This document shows positions 56,730 through 64,000 of a stretch of DNA of 64,000 nucleotides, in pieces. The position numbers and the translations under genes are program-made. The notes under the pieces are model-generated. The model did not search any database, had not been told where the DNA came from, and saw only the letters and a list, made by a program, of their open reading frames with translations. Source of the stretch: Afifella pfennigii DSM 17143. GTDB taxonomy: Bacteria > Pseudomonadota > Alphaproteobacteria > Rhizobiales > Afifellaceae. Positions within the stretch are counted from its first letter, which is position 1; every line of letters begins with the position of its first letter. The DNA is taken from assembly GCF_000688515.1 (NCBI RefSeq), contig NZ_JHZK01000006.1, positions 62,001-126,000 on the forward strand, given 5' to 3'.

Positions 56730-57482
56730 ATGATGCAGAGGAAGAGGCCGAGCGAGGGCGGCGGCCCGTCCGAGACGCATGCCGATCTTCTCGCGCTCGC
56801 CAATCCCTTCGCTTTCCTGGCGGCCGGCATTGCCGTTTCCTATGGCACGGTGCTTGGCATGAGCGAGGCCTTCGCGCGCCGCACCGGCTTCGCCTCGCCG
56901 CTCCATGGCGCGCCTGCCGCCTCGCGCCCCGCCCCCGCTGCTTCGGCTCCCGCTGCTTCTGGGGACGCCGCTTCGGGGGGCGCCGCTTCGGCACCCTGTG
57001 CCCTGGAGGTGGATCTGCAGGCCCCGCCGGTCGAAGCGCTCGCCCGGCCGATCCTGGACGCGGCGCTGGAGCAGGCGGCCGAGGAGGCCAAGTCGGCGGA
57101 AGAGACGCCGGCGAGAGCGCCGCGCAAGCGGCCGGCCATGCGCCAATCGGCCAACCGCACCGTGCGCCTTGTGCGCAAGCCCGCCGACGGCAAGACGGGC
57201 AAGGCCACCGGCGCTCGCCGCGCCGCTTCCGTGCGGCTCAAGCGGCCTTACGGGCTTGAGGCGCCGCGCGCCGGCAAGGCGGACGACTTGAAGCTTATCT
57301 CCGGCATCGGCGAGCGGCTGGAGACGGTGCTGAACGATCTCGGCATCTATCATTTCGACCAGATCGCCGCCTGGAGCGAGGCGGAGATCGCCTGGATCGA
57401 CGACTACCTCCACTTCAAGGGCCGCGTGAAGCGCAGCGACTGGCTGCCCCAGGCCCAGAGGCTGATGGCTGCCGCCCGCTGA
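56730..57482 (+). CDS. membrane-associated protein with helix-hairpin-helix-like tail, nuoF-nuoG intergenic gene
   Basis: A 250-residue protein with a probable membrane segment (about 20-44: LLALANPFAFLAAGIAVSY), an Ala/Pro/Arg-rich linker, and a C-terminal domain (185-250: DDLKLISGIGERLETVLN onward) closely matching the tail of NuoE. That tail shares the motif of COG3743-type helix-3-turn-helix domains, also found on the rhizobial L21 ribosomal protein. A strong ribosome site (AGGAGGGG) precedes ATG 56730. Genes like it occur at this place in other Rhizobiales, without a named function. Its place in the operon suggests an accessory or assembly role for complex I. Confidence 0.8.
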   Translation: MMQRKRPSEGGGPSETHADLLALANPFAFLAAGIAVSYGTVLGMSEAFARRTGFASPLHGAPAASRPAPAASAPAASGDAASGGAASAPCALEVDLQAPPVEALARPILDAALEQAAEEAKSAEETPARAPRKRPAMRQSANRTVRLVRKPADGKTGKATGARRAASVRLKRPYGLEAPRAGKADDLKLISGIGERLETVLNDLGIYHFDQIAAWSEAEIAWIDDYLHFKGRVKRSDWLPQAQRLMAAAR

Positions 57483-57506
57483 CGGGCGAGGCGCACGGGA
57501 TACGGT

Positions 57507-59612
57507 ATGACAGAGACGAAGACGCTCATTATCGACGATGTGGAGGTGGAGGTCCCGGCGACCTACACGCTCCTGCAGGCCTGCGAGGCGGCCGGCGCGG
57601 AAATCCCGCGCTTCTGCTTCCATGAGCGGCTGTCGATTGCCGGCAATTGCCGCATGTGCCTGGTGGAGCTGAAGGGCGCCCCCAAGCCGGTTGCCTCCTG
57701 CGCCTATGCCGTGCGCGATTGCCGCCCCGGTCCCAATGGCGAGCCGCCGCGGGTCTTGACCCGCTCGCCGATGACCAAGAAGGCGCGCGAGGGAGTGATG
57801 GAGTTCCTGCTCATCAACCATCCGCTCGACTGCCCCATCTGCGACCAGGGCGGGGAATGCGACCTGCAGGACCAGGCGATGGCCTATGGCGTCGATTCCT
57901 CGCGCTTCCAGGAGAACAAGCGGGCGGTGGAGGACAAATATATCGGCCCGCTGGTCAAGACGATCATGACGCGCTGCATCCATTGCACGCGCTGCATCCG
58001 CTTCTCCACCGAGGTCGCCGGCGTCTCCGAACTCGGCGCCACCGGGCGCGGCGAGGATATGGAGATCACCACCTATCTCGAAAGCGCCATGACGTCGGAG
58101 CTGCAGGGCAACGTCATCGACCTGTGCCCGGTCGGGGCGCTGACCTCGCGCCCCTATGCCTTCAAGGCGCGGCCCTGGGAGCTCAACAAGACCGAATCGG
58201 TCGATGTCATGGACGCGCTCGGCTCCGCCATCCGGGTCGATTCGCGCAACACCGAGGTGATGCGCGTCCTGCCGCGCACCAACGAGGCGGTGAACGAGGA
58301 GTGGATCTCCGACAAGACCCGCTTCATCTTCGACGGTCTTCGCACCCAGCGGCTCGACAGGCCCTATCTTCGCGAGAACGGCAAGCTTCGGCCCGCCAGT
58401 TGGCAGGAGGCCTTCGCCGCCATCGCCGAGAAGGTGAAGGCCGCGCCGGCGGAGCGCATCGGCGCCATCGCCGGCGATATGGCGAGCGTGGAGGAGATGT
58501 TCGCGCTGAAGAGCCTGATGCACTGGCTCGGTTCGCAGAACATCGATTGCCGCGAGCCCCATTCGGCGCTGCATCCAAGGCACGGGCGCGCCAGCTATGT
58601 TTTCGGCTCCACCATCGCCGGCATCGAGGAAGCCGATGCCATCCTTCTCGTCGGCGCCAATCCGCGCCTTGAGGCGGCCGTCCTCAATGCGCGCATCCGC
58701 AAGGCCTGGCGCGCCGCCGGCACGCCCGTCGGCGTCATCGGCGAGCCGGCCGATCTCACCTATGCCTATCAGCATCTGGGCGCCGGCCCGGCCTCGCTCG
58801 CCGCCTTGGCGGCCGGCGAGATCGATTTCCTGAAGGTGCTGGAGACGGCCGAGCGGCCGATGATCGTTCTGGGGCAGGGGGCTCTCGCCCGTCCCGACGG
58901 CGAGGCGATTCTTGCGACCGCCGCCGCGCTTGCGGAACGCGTTGGCGCCCTTGGCGGGGAATGGAACGGCTTCAACGTCCTGCACACGGCCGCCTCGCGC
59001 GTCGGCGGGCTCGATCTCGCTTTCGTGCCGGGCGAGGCGGGCCATGCCAGCGCCGCCATGCTCGGGCTTGAGGGCGAAGCGCCGCTCGATGTCCTTTTCC
59101 TGCTCGGCGCCGACGAGATGCCGCTCGATGCGCTTGGCGGTACCTTCCTTGTCTATATCGGCAGCCATGGCGACCGCGGCGCCCACCGCGCCGACGTCAT
59201 CCTGCCGGGTGCCGCCTATACGGAGAAGTCCGGCACCTACGTCAACACGGAGGGCCGGGTGCAGATGGCCAACCGCGCCGTCTTCCCACCGGGCGATGCG
59301 CGCGAGGATTGGTCGATCCTGCGGGCGCTTTCGGAGGTTCTCGGCGTCAAGCTGCACTTTGATTCGCTGCCGGAGCTGCGCGCCCGTCTTTACGAGGCCG
59401 ATTCGCGCTTCCTTGCCCTCGATGAGATTCCGCAAGAGGCCCCCTCCGGCCTCAGGAAGCTGGCCCGCGCCAGGGCGGGGGATTTGGGCGAGGCGCCTTT
59501 CGCCAGCCCCATCGTCGACTATTTCTTGACCAACCCCATCGCCCGCGCCTCCGCGGTGATGGCCGAATGCTCCGCGCTGCGCCTCGGTCCGCGCGCAGAG
59601 GCGGCGGAATAG
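57507..59612 (+). CDS. nuoG: NADH-quinone oxidoreductase subunit G
   Basis: The 75-kDa-type subunit, with several Fe-S clusters, that carries electrons along the peripheral arm. The 701-residue protein starts with a 2Fe-2S ferredoxin domain ([18 protein letters not shown]), a His-Cys-ligated 4Fe-4S site ([18 protein letters not shown]), another 4Fe-4S motif ([11 protein letters not shown]), and a molybdopterin-type domain in the rest, which is not expected to hold cofactor. It is the standard length for alphaproteobacteria. It starts 24 bases after the previous gene. Confidence 0.97.
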   Translation: MTETKTLIIDDVEVEVPATYTLLQACEAAGAEIPRFCFHERLSIAGNCRMCLVELKGAPKPVASCAYAVRDCRPGPNGEPPRVLTRSPMTKKAREGVMEFLLINHPLDCPICDQGGECDLQDQAMAYGVDSSRFQENKRAVEDKYIGPLVKTIMTRCIHCTRCIRFSTEVAGVSELGATGRGEDMEITTYLESAMTSELQGNVIDLCPVGALTSRPYAFKARPWELNKTESVDVMDALGSAIRVDSRNTEVMRVLPRTNEAVNEEWISDKTRFIFDGLRTQRLDRPYLRENGKLRPASWQEAFAAIAEKVKAAPAERIGAIAGDMASVEEMFALKSLMHWLGSQNIDCREPHSALHPRHGRASYVFGSTIAGIEEADAILLVGANPRLEAAVLNARIRKAWRAAGTPVGVIGEPADLTYAYQHLGAGPASLAALAAGEIDFLKVLETAERPMIVLGQGALARPDGEAILATAAALAERVGALGGEWNGFNVLHTAASRVGGLDLAFVPGEAGHASAAMLGLEGEAPLDVLFLLGADEMPLDALGGTFLVYIGSHGDRGAHRADVILPGAAYTEKSGTYVNTEGRVQMANRAVFPPGDAREDWSILRALSEVLGVKLHFDSLPELRARLYEADSRFLALDEIPQEAPSGLRKLARARAGDLGEAPFASPIVDYFLTNPIARASAVMAECSALRLGPRAEAAE

Positions 59613-59616
59613 GCAA

Positions 59617-60678
59617 ATGAACGGCTTCCTCGATACCTATCTCATTCCCGGCGCCATCATGGTCGGCCAGAGCCTGCTTCTTTTGAGCGTGCTCCTGGTC
59701 ATCATTGCTTATCTGCTTTACGCCGACCGCAAGATCTGGGCGGCCGTGCAGCTGCGGCGCGGCCCGAACGTGGTCGGGCCCTGGGGCCTGTTCCAATCCT
59801 TCGCCGACCTTTTGAAATTCGTCCTCAAGGAGCCGGTCATCCCGGCGCCTTCCGACAAGACGATCTTCCTCTTGGCGCCGCTCGTTTCCACGGTGCTGGC
59901 GCTGGCGGCCTGGGCGGTGATCCCGGTCGATGCCGGCTGGGTCATCGCCGACATCAATGTCGGCGTGCTCTACGTCTTCGCCATCGCCTCCCTGGAAGTC
60001 TATGGCGTCATCATGGGCGGCTGGGCGTCGAACTCCAAATACGCCTTCCTCGGCTCGCTGCGTTCGGCCGCGCAGATGGTCTCCTACGAGGTCTCCATCG
60101 GCTTCGTCATCATCACCGTGCTTTTGTGCGTCGGCTCGCTCAACTTCACCGACATCGTGCTGGCGCAGACGGAAGGCATCGGCACCTCGATCGGCATGCC
60201 GAGCAGCCTGCTGGACTGGCATTGGCTGCCGCTCTTCCCGATGTTCGTCATCTTCTTCATTTCCGGGCTGGCGGAGACCAACCGCCCGCCATTCGACCTG
60301 CCGGAAGCCGAGTCGGAGCTCGTCGCCGGCTTCATGGTGGAATATTCCTCCACCCCCTACATGCTCTTCATGCTTGGCGAATACGTCGCCATCACGCTGA
60401 TTTGCGCGCTGACGACGACGCTCTTCCTCGGCGGCTGGCTGCCGCCGGTCGATATCGCCCCGTTTAACTGGGTGCCTGGCGTCGTCTGGTTCGTGCTGAA
60501 GCTCTGCTTCGTCTTTTTCATGTTCGCCATGGTCAAGGCGATCGTGCCGCGCTATCGCTACGACCAGCTGATGCGGCTCGGCTGGAAGGTGTTCCTGCCG
60601 CTTTCGCTTGCCGCCGTCGTCATCGTCGCCCTCGTTCTGCAGCTCACGGGCTGGGGCGGCGTGCCGATGGCGGGATGA
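59617..60678 (+). CDS. nuoH: NADH-quinone oxidoreductase subunit H
   Basis: A membrane subunit (ND1) that lines the quinone tunnel. The 353-residue protein has about eight helices, the [20 protein letters not shown] loop at the quinone entrance, and the acidic [20 protein letters not shown] loop. It begins 4 bases after nuoG. Confidence 0.97.
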   Translation: MNGFLDTYLIPGAIMVGQSLLLLSVLLVIIAYLLYADRKIWAAVQLRRGPNVVGPWGLFQSFADLLKFVLKEPVIPAPSDKTIFLLAPLVSTVLALAAWAVIPVDAGWVIADINVGVLYVFAIASLEVYGVIMGGWASNSKYAFLGSLRSAAQMVSYEVSIGFVIITVLLCVGSLNFTDIVLAQTEGIGTSIGMPSSLLDWHWLPLFPMFVIFFISGLAETNRPPFDLPEAESELVAGFMVEYSSTPYMLFMLGEYVAITLICALTTTLFLGGWLPPVDIAPFNWVPGVVWFVLKLCFVFFMFAMVKAIVPRYRYDQLMRLGWKVFLPLSLAAVVIVALVLQLTGWGGVPMAG

Positions 60679-60685
60679 GGCCGAG

Positions 60686-60913
60686 ATGCTTTCGGACAGC
60701 GAGTTGTCCTGGATCGGTGGCGCCGTGGGCCTAGCTTTCAGCATCGCCGACTATATCTTGTTCGGTGTGGTGATGGACCGCGCGAGACGCCGCGGGGAAG
60801 GCGGCTCCGGCATGGCCGCGCTCGATTTTGCCCGTAAGCTGCAGCTTGTGCTCTTTCCGGTCGTCGGCTGGTTTGTGGCGCCGCTGCTTGTCAGAAGTTT
60901 CGGAGGTTCGTGA
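60686..60913 (+). CDS. small two-helix membrane protein between nuoH and nuoI
   Basis: A 75-residue protein with two hydrophobic stretches (about 8-30: [20 protein letters not shown], and 50-70: [18 protein letters not shown]), joined by a basic loop ([12 protein letters not shown]). GAGG and ATG 60686 follow nuoH by 7 bases, and its TGA overlaps the nuoI ATG (TGATG), so it is translated with the operon. It is not one of the fourteen standard subunits. Candidate roles are an accessory subunit or assembly factor. I do not recognise the family. Confidence 0.75.
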   Translation: MLSDSELSWIGGAVGLAFSIADYILFGVVMDRARRRGEGGSGMAALDFARKLQLVLFPVVGWFVAPLLVRSFGGS

Positions 60914-61404
60914 TGGCGGCTCTTCGCCAGGCGGCGGGATCGCTCATTCTGAAGGAGTTCGTCGTCGCCCTTGCGCTGGCCATGCGCTACTTTTTCGCAC
61001 CCAAGGCGACGCTCAACTATCCGCACGAAAAGGGCGCCATCTCACCGCGCTTTCGCGGCGAGCATGCGCTGCGCCGTTACCCCAATGGCGAGGAGCGCTG
61101 CATTGCCTGCAAGCTGTGCGAGGCGATCTGTCCGGCGCAGGCCATCACCATCGAGGCGGGCCCCCGGCGCAACGACGGAACCCGCCGCACCGTCCGCTAT
61201 GATATTGATATGGTGAAGTGCATTTATTGCGGCTTCTGCCAGGAGGCATGCCCGGTGGACGCCATTGTGGAGGGGCCGAACTTCGAATTCGCCACCGAAA
61301 CGCGCGAGGAGCTCTACTACGATAAGTTCAAGCTGCTCGCCAACGGCGATCGCTGGGAGCGCGAGATCGCGCGCAACATCGCTCTCGACGCGCCCTATCG
61401 CTAA
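60913..61404 (+). CDS. nuoI: NADH-quinone oxidoreductase subunit I
   Basis: The 23-kDa (TYKY-like) subunit, with two 4Fe-4S clusters (N6a/N6b) that lead electrons to NuoB. The 163-residue product has two ferredoxin motifs: [12 protein letters not shown] and [15 protein letters not shown] 60913 overlaps the previous stop. The first 30 residues include an amphipathic helix as usual. Confidence 0.97.
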   Translation: MAALRQAAGSLILKEFVVALALAMRYFFAPKATLNYPHEKGAISPRFRGEHALRRYPNGEERCIACKLCEAICPAQAITIEAGPRRNDGTRRTVRYDIDMVKCIYCGFCQEACPVDAIVEGPNFEFATETREELYYDKFKLLANGDRWEREIARNIALDAPYR

Positions 61405-61500
61405 TCCGCGAGCTGGGCCAAATCCGCGCAGGCACGGCTGGACGCTCCGCCGGGCCTTCGCTAAACAACTGCCGCCGCACGCCACCTTATCCCGGACGAG

Positions 61501-62115
61501 ATGATCCTCCAGTCGCTCTTCTTCTATCTGTTTTCGGCCGTCACTATCGCCGCTGCCTTCATGGTCATCTCGGCGCGCAATCCGGTCCATTCAGTCCTGT
61601 TTCTCATCCTCGCCTTCTTCAACTCCGCCGGGCTGTTCATCCTGCTCGGCGCGGAGTTCCTGGCGATGATCCTGGTCGTCGTCTATGTCGGCGCCGTCGC
61701 CGTCCTCTTCCTCTTCGTGGTGATGATGCTGGACGTCGATTTCGTCGAGATGCGCCAGGGTTTCCTGCAATATCTGCCGGTGGGGGCGCTGATCGGCATC
61801 ATCCTCCTGGCCGAGCTCATCGCCGTTCTGGCCGGCGTCTATATCGCCCCGGAGACGGCGGCGCGGGTGGCCGAGCCGACCCCCCCGCTCTCGCAGATGA
61901 GCAACACCGAGGCCATCGGCTCGCTGCTCTACACCAAATACGTCTTCTTCTTTCAGATGGCCGGCCTTGTGCTGCTCGTGGCGATGATCGGCGCCATCGT
62001 CCTGACGCTGCGCCACAAGGAGGGCGTCAAGCGCCAGGATGTCAGCGCCCAGGTCGGCCGCACCCGCGATGAGGCCATCGAGGTCGTCAAGGTCAAGTCG
62101 AGGCAGGGAATATGA
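61501..62115 (+). CDS. nuoJ: NADH-quinone oxidoreductase subunit J
   Basis: A membrane subunit (ND6) with five helices, 204 residues, including the conserved [27 protein letters not shown] helix that contains the pi-bulge (given here only as its first part, [16 protein letters not shown]). The 96-base gap before it has no obvious gene. Its TGA overlaps the start of nuoK. Confidence 0.95.
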   Translation: MILQSLFFYLFSAVTIAAAFMVISARNPVHSVLFLILAFFNSAGLFILLGAEFLAMILVVVYVGAVAVLFLFVVMMLDVDFVEMRQGFLQYLPVGALIGIILLAELIAVLAGVYIAPETAARVAEPTPPLSQMSNTEAIGSLLYTKYVFFFQMAGLVLLVAMIGAIVLTLRHKEGVKRQDVSAQVGRTRDEAIEVVKVKSRQGI

Positions 62116-62420
62116 CAATCGAGCTCGGCCATTACCTGACGGTCGCCGCGGTGCTGTTCACGCTCGGCGTCTTCGGCATCTTCCTCAATCGCAAGAACGT
62201 CATCATCATCCTCATGTCCGTTGAGCTGCTGCTTCTGGCCGTCAACATCAACCTGGTCGCCTTTTCCTCCTTCCTCGGCGATCTCGTCGGCCAGATCTTT
62301 GCGCTCTTCGTGCTGACGGTCGCCGCGGCGGAAGCGGCGGTGGGGCTGGCGATTCTGGTGGTGTTCTTCCGCAACCGTCGTTCCATCGCGGTGGAAGACA
62401 TCAACATGATGCGGGGCTGA
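62112..62420 (+). CDS. nuoK: NADH-quinone oxidoreductase subunit K
   Basis: A membrane subunit (ND4L) with three helices, 102 residues, and conserved acidic residues in the second and third helices for proton transfer ([12 protein letters not shown] and [13 protein letters not shown]). ATG 62112 overlaps the last codons of nuoJ by 4 bases. Confidence 0.96.
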   Translation: MTIELGHYLTVAAVLFTLGVFGIFLNRKNVIIILMSVELLLLAVNINLVAFSSFLGDLVGQIFALFVLTVAAAEAAVGLAILVVFFRNRRSIAVEDINMMRG

Positions 62421-62425
62421 GCGGC

Positions 62426-64000
62426 GTGTATACGGCAATCGTCTTTCTTCCGCTGCTCGGCGCCATCATCGCCGGGCTGATAAGTCTCTTCGGCGCGGGC
62501 GCCCGCCATCCGGCGGAGCCGGCGCGCGAGCGTCGTGCGCACCGCGAGCCCGCCCACGAGGCGCATGAGGGCGAGCATCACCCGGCCGCGGCCGGCTCGC
62601 GCGCTGCCGAGATGATCACCTCCAGCCTCCTGGTGATCTCCGCGGTGCTGTCCTGGATCGCCTTCTTCGACGTGGCGCTCGGCGAGCGTCAGGGCTTTTC
62701 CGTCTCGGTGCTGACCTGGGTGCAATCGGGCGATCTTGCGGCCGACTGGACGCTGCGCATCGACGCCCTGACCGCGGTCATGCTGGTGGTGGTGACGACC
62801 GTCTCCGCGCTCGTCCACATCTATTCCATCGGCTATATGAGCCACGATCCGCACCGGCCGCGCTTCTTCGCCTATCTCTCCCTCTTCACCTTCGCCATGC
62901 TGGCGCTGGTGACCGCCGACAATCTCCTGCAGATGTTCTTCGGCTGGGAGGGCGTGGGCCTCGCCTCCTATCTTCTCATCGGCTTCTGGTATCAGCGCCC
63001 GTCCGCCAACGCCGCCGCCATCAAGGCCTTCATCGTCAACCGCATCGGCGATTTCGGCTTCCTGCTCGGCATCTTTGGCCTGTTCGTCCTCTTCGGCTCC
63101 ATCTCCTTCGACACCATCTTCGCCAACGCGGCGGCGGTGGCGCGCGGTGAGGGGGCCGGTGTGGAGGTCTTTGGCACGGTATGGAGCGGCGAGGCGGCGC
63201 TGACCGTCGTCTGCCTGCTTCTCTTCCTCGGCGCCATGGGCAAGTCGGCACAGCTGCCGCTGCATACCTGGCTACCCGACGCCATGGAGGGCCCGACCCC
63301 GGTCTCCGCCCTCATTCACGCCGCGACCATGGTGACGGCGGGCGTCTTCATGGTGGCGCGCATGTCGCCGGTTTTCGAGTTCTCCGTCGACGCGCTCACC
63401 GTCGTCACCTTCATCGGCGCCGCCACCGCCTTCTTCGCCGCCACGGTCGGCCTGGTGCAGAACGACATCAAGCGCGTCATCGCCTATTCCACCTGCTCGC
63501 AGCTCGGCTACATGTTCGTCGCGCTGGGTATCGGCGCCTATTCCGTCGCCATCTTCCACCTGTTCACGCACGCCTTCTTCAAGGCGCTGCTCTTCCTGGG
63601 CGCCGGCTCCGTCATCCATGCCGTTTCCGACGAGCAGGACATGCGCAAGATGGGCGGCCTGTGGCGCAAGATCCCGCTCACCTATGCGCTGATGCTGGTC
63701 GGCACGCTGGCGCTGACCGGTTTTCCGATGACGGCCGGCTTCTTCTCCAAGGACGCCATCGTGGAGGCCGCCTTCGTCGGCCATAATCCCATGGCGAGCA
63801 TTGCCTTCGTTCTTTTGGTCGTCGCCGCCGCCTTCACCTCCTTCTATTCCTGGCGCCTCATCTTCATGACCTTCCACGGCAAGCCGCGCGCCTCCTCCGA
63901 GGTCATGAGCCACGTCCATGAGAGCCCGCAGGTGATGCTGATGCCGCTCTACATCCTGGCGGCGGGCGCGCTCTTCGGCGGACTTCTCTTTGCCGCCGCC
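62426..64000 (+). CDS. nuoL: NADH-quinone oxidoreductase subunit L (partial, runs off the window)
   Basis: The antiporter-like ND5 proton-pumping subunit. 525 codons are visible from GTG 62426 to the window end. It has the [19 protein letters not shown] signature, the [20 protein letters not shown] motif and many helices. Start GTG 62426 begins the family sequence ([12 protein letters not shown]). A His/Arg/Glu-rich insert (residues about 26-60) lies between the first two helices. It would be missed by an ORF search that requires a stop codon. The rest of the gene, and nuoM and nuoN, should follow. Confidence 0.97.
   Translation, partial: MYTAIVFLPLLGAIIAGLISLFGAGARHPAEPARERRAHREPAHEAHEGEHHPAAAGSRAAEMITSSLLVISAVLSWIAFFDVALGERQGFSVSVLTWVQSGDLAADWTLRIDALTAVMLVVVTTVSALVHIYSIGYMSHDPHRPRFFAYLSLFTFAMLALVTADNLLQMFFGWEGVGLASYLLIGFWYQRPSANAAAIKAFIVNRIGDFGFLLGIFGLFVLFGSISFDTIFANAAAVARGEGAGVEVFGTVWSGEAALTVVCLLLFLGAMGKSAQLPLHTWLPDAMEGPTPVSALIHAATMVTAGVFMVARMSPVFEFSVDALTVVTFIGAATAFFAATVGLVQNDIKRVIAYSTCSQLGYMFVALGIGAYSVAIFHLFTHAFFKALLFLGAGSVIHAVSDEQDMRKMGGLWRKIPLTYALMLVGTLALTGFPMTAGFFSKDAIVEAAFVGHNPMASIAFVLLVVAAAFTSFYSWRLIFMTFHGKPRASSEVMSHVHESPQVMLMPLYILAAGALFGGLLFAAA

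Noticed and set aside
56589-59435. 948-residue minus-strand open frame opposite nuoF to nuoG
   Set aside because: It crosses three co-directional nuo-region genes on the other strand and shows no domain pattern.

Overview
The window is GC-rich, densely packed bacterial chromosome that reads as an alphaproteobacterium, most likely of the Rhizobiales (Hyphomicrobiales) and capable of anoxygenic phototrophy. The reasons are the bchG / PucC-like / bchP gene run at the left edge, a long single SUF operon with two cysteine desulfurases and an Irr-type operator, the clpP-clpX-lon-hup order running into tRNA genes and a nuo operon, two Omp25/31-type surface proteins, and a C-terminally extended NuoE. 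The genus cannot be fixed from the sequence alone.

Layout. 0-3.9 kb: the end of a photosynthesis gene cluster (bchG, PucC-family transporter, bchP, small membrane protein). 3.9-24.5 kb: housekeeping genes (argC, rne with a long structured leader, N-acetylmuramoyl-L-alanine amidase, PBP1A, prfB with its programmed frameshift, GNAT, M23 peptidase, Bcp peroxiredoxin, a giant AsmA-like protein, tyrS diverging from anmK, a GGDEF-EAL protein, an alpha/beta hydrolase). 24.6-32.3 kb: SUF iron-sulfur assembly operon with two small uncharacterised genes between sufB and sufC. 32.4-40.8 kb: DEAD-box helicase, two paralogous outer-membrane beta-barrel genes, parE, and glnB-glnA. 41-51 kb: NAD(P)HX repair enzyme, tRNA-Leu, tig, clpP, clpX, lon, hup, tRNA-Val, tRNA-Asp, and a CPBP-type membrane protein. 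51.2-64 kb: nuoA to nuoL for complex I, with two extra genes (between nuoF and nuoG, and between nuoH and nuoI); nuoL runs off the right edge.

How the genes fit together. The left edge completes bacteriochlorophyll: BchG adds the isoprenoid tail, BchP reduces it, and the PucC-like protein probably helps place pigment in light-harvesting complexes. The SUF operon supplies Fe-S clusters, which the nuo operon consumes heavily (NuoB, E, F, G, I). Tig, ClpP, ClpX and Lon form a protein folding and quality-control block. GlnB and GlnA form the core of nitrogen control.

No CRISPR array, prophage, transposase or rRNA was seen. The points most worth following are the two small genes inside the SUF operon, the repeated helix-hairpin-helix-like tail shared by NuoE and the nuoF-nuoG gene, the small two-helix gene inside the nuo operon, and the long hairpin-rich rne leader.
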